From Microbulbifer guangxiensis (lineage in GTDB: Bacteria; Pseudomonadota; Gammaproteobacteria; Pseudomonadales; Cellvibrionaceae): 64,000 nt of DNA. The stretch covers positions 124,001 through 188,000 of the forward strand of contig NZ_JAJSAQ010000005.1 of the NCBI RefSeq assembly GCF_021729075.1, written 5' to 3'. Positions 60,464 through 64,000 of this stretch are shown in pieces; the stretch's first letter is position 1, and every line of letters starts with the position of its first letter. A program made the position numbers and the translations under genes. The notes under the pieces are model-generated. The model had not been told where the DNA came from, ran no database searches, and saw only the letters and a list, made by a program, of their open reading frames with translations.

Positions 60464-61612
60464 TTACTGCTGGTTATTCTTAAAATTGAGGATGTCGATG
60501 GGCTGCACGGTATCGCCCATATCATTGCCAAAGGCGTTGCGCTGGTAGGTAATCACCGCCGCGATATCCGCCTCGGAGAGCTGCGGACCAAAGGCCTGCA
60601 TCGCCGGGTTCTTGGGCGAGCCGTGCACCACGATGTCGAGGTGCTCTTTCATCGGGCCAGTGGCAATCGCGGAACCGGCGATAGCCGGGAAGGTGGGCGG
60701 GACACCCTGCCCGTTCACCTGGTGGCAGGCCGCGCAATTGCGGTCGTACACATCCTTGCCGCGGGCTAATAGCTCATCAAAGGTGAATGTCTTTTCCGTG
60801 AGCTCGCGCATCTTGGCCGCCTCGGCCGCTCGCTGATCGAGCCACTGGACGTACTCGGCCTGGGGCACTGCCTTGACCACGATGGGCATAAAGCCGTGAT
60901 CCTTGCCGCACAGCTCGGCGCACTGGCCGCGGTAGATGCCCGGCTCCTCGACGCGAGTCCAGGCCTCGTTGACAAAGCCGGGGATCGCATCTTTTTTCAC
61001 TGCCAGATCCGGCACCCACCACGCATGGATGACGTCGTTGGCGGTGATCAGGAAACGCACTTTCTTGCCCACCGGAACCACGACCGGCTCATCCACCTCA
61101 AGCAGGTAATTGCTGTTCTTGGGCAACTGGTTATCGATCTCGGCGCGCGGGGTGGAGAGATTGGAGAAGAAAGAAACATCCGACCCCAGATAGTCGTACT
61201 TCCACTTCCACTGGTAACCGGTGATCATGATATCGAGGTCGGCCTCCTCGGTATCGTAGATGTCGTAGAGAGTCTTGGTGGCGGGGATCGCCATCAGGAT
61301 CAGGATCACGGTGGGGATGATGGTCCAGACCAGCTCCACCGCCGTACTCTCGTGGAACTGGGCCGCCTCGTAGCCCTTGCTCTTGCGGTGGCGCCACATG
61401 CTGTAGAACATCACACCGAACACCAGGGCACCGATGGCGACACAGATCCAGAAGATCAGCATGTGCAGGTCATAGGTGGTCTGGGCGACCTCGGTAACCC
61501 CCCGGGGCATATTGACCCCCCAGCGTTCCGGTGCCTTCTCTTCCGCCAGAACGGTGCTGGCCGGCAGCGCCGCGGCCATCAAGGCGAACAGCCGATTGAA
61601 GCCTCTCAACAT
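60464..61612 (-). CDS. ctaC: Cytochrome c oxidase subunit II with C-terminal cytochrome c domain
   Basis: The 382-residue subunit has a signal peptide, two membrane helices, the CuA site CAELCGKDHGFM (Cys231, Cys235, His239, Met242), and a fused C-terminal c-type heme site CAACH (293-297). The heme tail makes this a caa3-type enzyme; cytochrome c4 or another periplasmic cytochrome can feed it. It is the first gene of the ctaCDGE operon, with its promoter in the intergenic region beyond 61613. Confidence 0.97.
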   Translation of the reverse strand: MLRGFNRLFALMAAALPASTVLAEEKAPERWGVNMPRGVTEVAQTTYDLHMLIFWICVAIGALVFGVMFYSMWRHRKSKGYEAAQFHESTAVELVWTIIPTVILILMAIPATKTLYDIYDTEEADLDIMITGYQWKWKYDYLGSDVSFFSNLSTPRAEIDNQLPKNSNYLLEVDEPVVVPVGKKVRFLITANDVIHAWWVPDLAVKKDAIPGFVNEAWTRVEEPGIYRGQCAELCGKDHGFMPIVVKAVPQAEYVQWLDQRAAEAAKMRELTEKTFTFDELLARGKDVYDRNCAACHQVNGQGVPPTFPAIAGSAIATGPMKEHLDIVVHGSPKNPAMQAFGPQLSEADIAAVITYQRNAFGNDMGDTVQPIDILNFKNNQQ

Positions 61613-62031
61613 CGCCTACAGATCTCCGTGTATAGCGATCCCCCCAGCCGGAGATTGACCTCGGTCAGTACTTCACAGGACGCACTGTCGCGGTCACGCA
61701 CCCCAAATGGAGAGTCGTGATTATTATCTTCAGCCGCTGGCTGCGCACGGATAACTGGAGTCGCCGTGTCCGGGCATGCCGGTCACAGGGCTTTTCCACA
61801 CATTCGTTGTGGACATGCTGTAGTAACACAAGACTACATACACTGGGCGGGAGGGGGTCCCGCGATACTGCCTTCAGTGCAACTTGTTATTCTTCGTTAA
61901 AGATTTTACTTCAGATGTCGTCGTCCGGAAGGTACAACCAACAACCTGTTTTGTTGCATCTACTTGCAGCTTCAACAGGAACACATCGCCAGCAAAAAGT
62001 CAATTAATCCGCCAACTTAAGTCCACGATCC
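61613..62031. other. Promoter region between ctaC and the MATE gene
   Basis: This divergent 419-base region holds no convincing gene; one 96-codon frame on the + strand has no family resemblance. A dyad TCCACA-N7-TGTGGA (61795-61813) looks like a regulator site. AT-rich stretches near 61880-61920 could hold a + strand promoter. Regulation of the oxidase is expected here, but no known site was identified. Confidence 0.45.
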
Positions 62032-63366
62032 ATGTCCCGGTCACAATGTTCTGCCAGCCCCCATCGACGCGTCTGGGACCTCGCCTGGCCCATGATCCTG
62101 AGTAACATCTCGGTACCGCTGCTCGGCGCGGTGGACACGGCAATCCTCGGTCATCTCCCCACGGCCGAATACCTGTCCGGAGTGGCTATTGGTGCTGCTG
62201 TCATCAGCATGCTGCTGTGGGCTTTCGGTTTTCTGCGCATGGGAACGACAGGGCTGGTGGCACGGAACGCAGACGGTGGTGAAGAATGGCTGCTGCGGGC
62301 GCTGCTATTGGCCATCGCGCTCGGGCTGCTGCTGGTGCCTCTGGCCTGGCCATTGCTCGGCCACGCGGTAGAGTGGATGAATGCCAGCGCCGAGGCGGGC
62401 CCGCATGCCGAAGCCTACCTGAAGATCCGTCTGTTGAGCGCCCCGCTGGCACTGGCCAACTTCGCCTTGCTGGGGTTCTTCATCGGCCGGCAGGACAGCC
62501 GTGCTCCCCTCTACCTCCTGCTGGCCGCCAACCTGCTGAATATCGCCCTGGATGTGCTGTTCATCATTGGAATGGGGCTGGGTGCACGCGGCGCTGCCCT
62601 GGCAACCGTTTGTGCAGACATTGTTGCGTTTGCACTAGGTATCCGGCTCCTGCGACGCATCGCACCCGGAATGCCCGGCGCCCTGTTAGAGAAAATACGC
62701 CTGCCGGGCCTCTTGCCATGGCAGGATTCCAGGCCCTGGGCAGAACTGCTGCGCATCAATAGCGACCTGTTCCTGCGTACTCTGCTGTTGCTGTTCACGT
62801 TCGCTTTTTTTACGGCACAGGGAGCCGCGCAAGGCGACGACGTGCTGGCGGCCAACGCGATTCTGGTCCAGTTATTGATGATGACTTCTTATGCACTGGA
62901 CGGTTTTGCCCATGCCACCGAAGCACTGGTCGGGAATGCCATTTTTCATCGGTCGCGCGCGCAGTTTCGGGCAACGGTTCGCAGTGCGGGAGGCTGGGCA
63001 CTCGGTACCGCTGTAGCCATCACCGTGTTTTTCTCTGTGAGCGAGCCACTGCTGCTGCCACTGTTTACTGATCTGGATTCGGTACTCGCCGAGGCCACCC
63101 GAACTTATGCCTGGCTCTGTGCACTGCCTCTAATCGCTGTCTGGTGTTATCAGCTCGATGGTGTCTTTATCGGTGCAGGCAAAAGTCGGCAGATGCGGGA
63201 CACCATGTTCATAGCCACTGCTTTGGTTTTTCTTCCGGCCTGGTGGCTCACACAGCAATGGGGCAACCATGGCGTTTGGTTCAGCCTTTTTTTGTGGTTC
63301 AGCGCACGCTCTATCGGATTGATCCTCTATTTTTACTACTACACTTGGAAAAACCAGTGGATCTGA
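62032..63366 (+). CDS. MATE-family efflux protein, DinF-like
   Basis: The 444-residue protein has 12 membrane helices. The N-terminal segment WPMILSNISVPLLGAVDTAILGHL and the repeat-half pattern are those of the DinF branch of MATE drug/sodium or proton antiporters. It sits alone, divergent from the oxidase operon. The ATG was chosen as the first start in a frame with good family alignment. Confidence 0.9.
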   Translation: MSRSQCSASPHRRVWDLAWPMILSNISVPLLGAVDTAILGHLPTAEYLSGVAIGAAVISMLLWAFGFLRMGTTGLVARNADGGEEWLLRALLLAIALGLLLVPLAWPLLGHAVEWMNASAEAGPHAEAYLKIRLLSAPLALANFALLGFFIGRQDSRAPLYLLLAANLLNIALDVLFIIGMGLGARGAALATVCADIVAFALGIRLLRRIAPGMPGALLEKIRLPGLLPWQDSRPWAELLRINSDLFLRTLLLLFTFAFFTAQGAAQGDDVLAANAILVQLLMMTSYALDGFAHATEALVGNAIFHRSRAQFRATVRSAGGWALGTAVAITVFFSVSEPLLLPLFTDLDSVLAEATRTYAWLCALPLIAVWCYQLDGVFIGAGKSRQMRDTMFIATALVFLPAWWLTQQWGNHGVWFSLFLWFSARSIGLILYFYYYTWKNQWI

Positions 63367-63499
63367 AAAGAGCGATACCGGTTTCTTCGGCCAGCGATAA
63401 TACGTGGACCCACTCAGCACCAGGATGTATTCGCATCGCGATCAGTTGAATGGCAAAACCAAAGCGGCAAGAGGGTTCTGGTGTTGAGCATACCGTTAG

Positions 63500-64000
63500 A
63501 TGACACCAGACGAATACCATTCCCTTCATAGCATCATCCAGGACTCCATTTCCGGGGAGCAGCGCGACGGACGCTTCCGGGATTACCTGCGCGATAACCT
63601 GCCCGGGCTGCACCACACTATTGGCCTGCCCGACGGTGATGGGGTTCTGATCCTGACCAGCTTTACCATTCGCTATCTTGAAACTCTCCCTGACTGGTTC
63701 GAGCAGATGGTTTGCCTGTGTCGTACCGCCGGTATTTCCACACGCATACTGAGGCGTGTGTTCCGCCGCACTTTTGCCCGGGCGGAACGTTTGTCGTTAT
63801 CCCGTGGTCAACCCCTCTCCCTCGAGGCACTGTTGCCCCACGGTTACCTGTGCCATCGGTTGCTGGAGGAGGCCAACGACCGTCTGCACTTTGCTCTCGG
63901 GATTCCGCTGCTACCGATGGATCCGCAGGTGGCCAACCTGGTGGTCAGGGAGTTGATCGGGGAGGAACGCGCTACGGTATTGGATCGTATCTGCCGGCGT
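63500..64000 (+). CDS. Hypothetical protein, 3' end beyond the window
   Basis: The open frame starts at ATG 63500, the first start after an in-frame TAG, and continues through 167 codons to the window edge. The visible protein is soluble, Leu/Arg-rich with alternating helical segments (SIIQDSISGEQRDGRFRDYL, RRVFRRTFARAERLSLSRG). No family was recognised, and the missing part prevents a call. Confidence 0.6.
   Translation, partial: MTPDEYHSLHSIIQDSISGEQRDGRFRDYLRDNLPGLHHTIGLPDGDGVLILTSFTIRYLETLPDWFEQMVCLCRTAGISTRILRRVFRRTFARAERLSLSRGQPLSLEALLPHGYLCHRLLEEANDRLHFALGIPLLPMDPQVANLVVRELIGEERATVLDRICRR

Noticed and set aside
61717-62007. 96-codon + strand frame in the ctaC/MATE gap
   Set aside because: Composition is non-coding and it overlaps the expected control region; no ribosome site.

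Overview
The window is dense, GC-rich bacterial DNA from a gammaproteobacterium. Three things support this: an EngB / cytochrome c4 / DsbA / PolA neighbourhood, a FinR-type regulator divergent from ferredoxin-NADP reductase, and an aa3-type cytochrome oxidase operon whose subunit II carries a cytochrome c tail. The gene mix (NRPS, NAMPT, B12-dependent ribonucleotide reductase, CPBP protease) would suit a marine cellvibrionalean such as Microbulbifer, but that placement is inference and no taxonomic marker is present. No tRNA, rRNA, IS element, prophage or CRISPR array was seen.

Layout. 1-4.5 kb: 3'-truncated NRPS with a CheR-like methyltransferase overlapping its start. 4.8-9.7 kb: DUF533 protein, Na+/Ca2+ antiporter, CbpA/CbpM chaperone pair, nicotinamide phosphoribosyltransferase. 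10-22.7 kb: a long + strand operon in which two Tat-exported TldD-like metalloproteases flank a TldE partner, followed by a DUF4159 protein, MoxR ATPase, DUF58 protein and three membrane-anchored proteins; this looks like an envelope peptidase/chaperone system. 22.7-25.7 kb: Blc lipocalin, fpr/finR, small lipoprotein. 25.8-31.7 kb: divergent RLAN-RimK ligase and GNAT/C39 protein, M28 peptidase, DASS transporter. 31.7-35.8 kb: small uncharacterised genes, two secreted paralogues, and a heme protein resembling the periplasmic half of FTR1 permeases. 35.8-38.1 kb: dsbA, cytochrome c4, engB. 38.1-44.1 kb: a nucleotide-metabolism block (nrdJ, PRPP synthetase, hydrolase, phosphoribosyltransferase, kinase-like gene) bordered on both sides by putative small RNA genes. 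44.1-50.1 kb: polA and znuA/znuCB. 50.1-52.9 kb: tiny membrane proteins, flavin reductase-like protein, DCC protein, CPBP protease. 52.9-61.6 kb: the cytochrome c oxidase genes (ctaCDGE, surf1, a CxxxC protein, ctaA, cyoE, sco). 62-64 kb: MATE transporter and a truncated unknown gene.

The most interesting signal is non-coding. In pseudomonads the sigma-22-dependent Spot 42-like RNA ErsA lies between polA and engB. Here polA and engB are separated by about 6 kb, and each side of the inserted block carries a minus-strand element with the same design: GGAACC, 16 nt, TCTAA (sigma-E-like promoter), a shared AGATCGTT start region, CCCAAG and AAGTCAG blocks, and an intrinsic terminator with a C-rich loop. 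A third C-loop hairpin with a U-tract lies just beyond engB. Other points worth checking are an NRPS loading adenylation domain without the usual Asp235, a TldE without signal peptide between Tat-exported TldDs, and a znuC that appears to need a CTG start.
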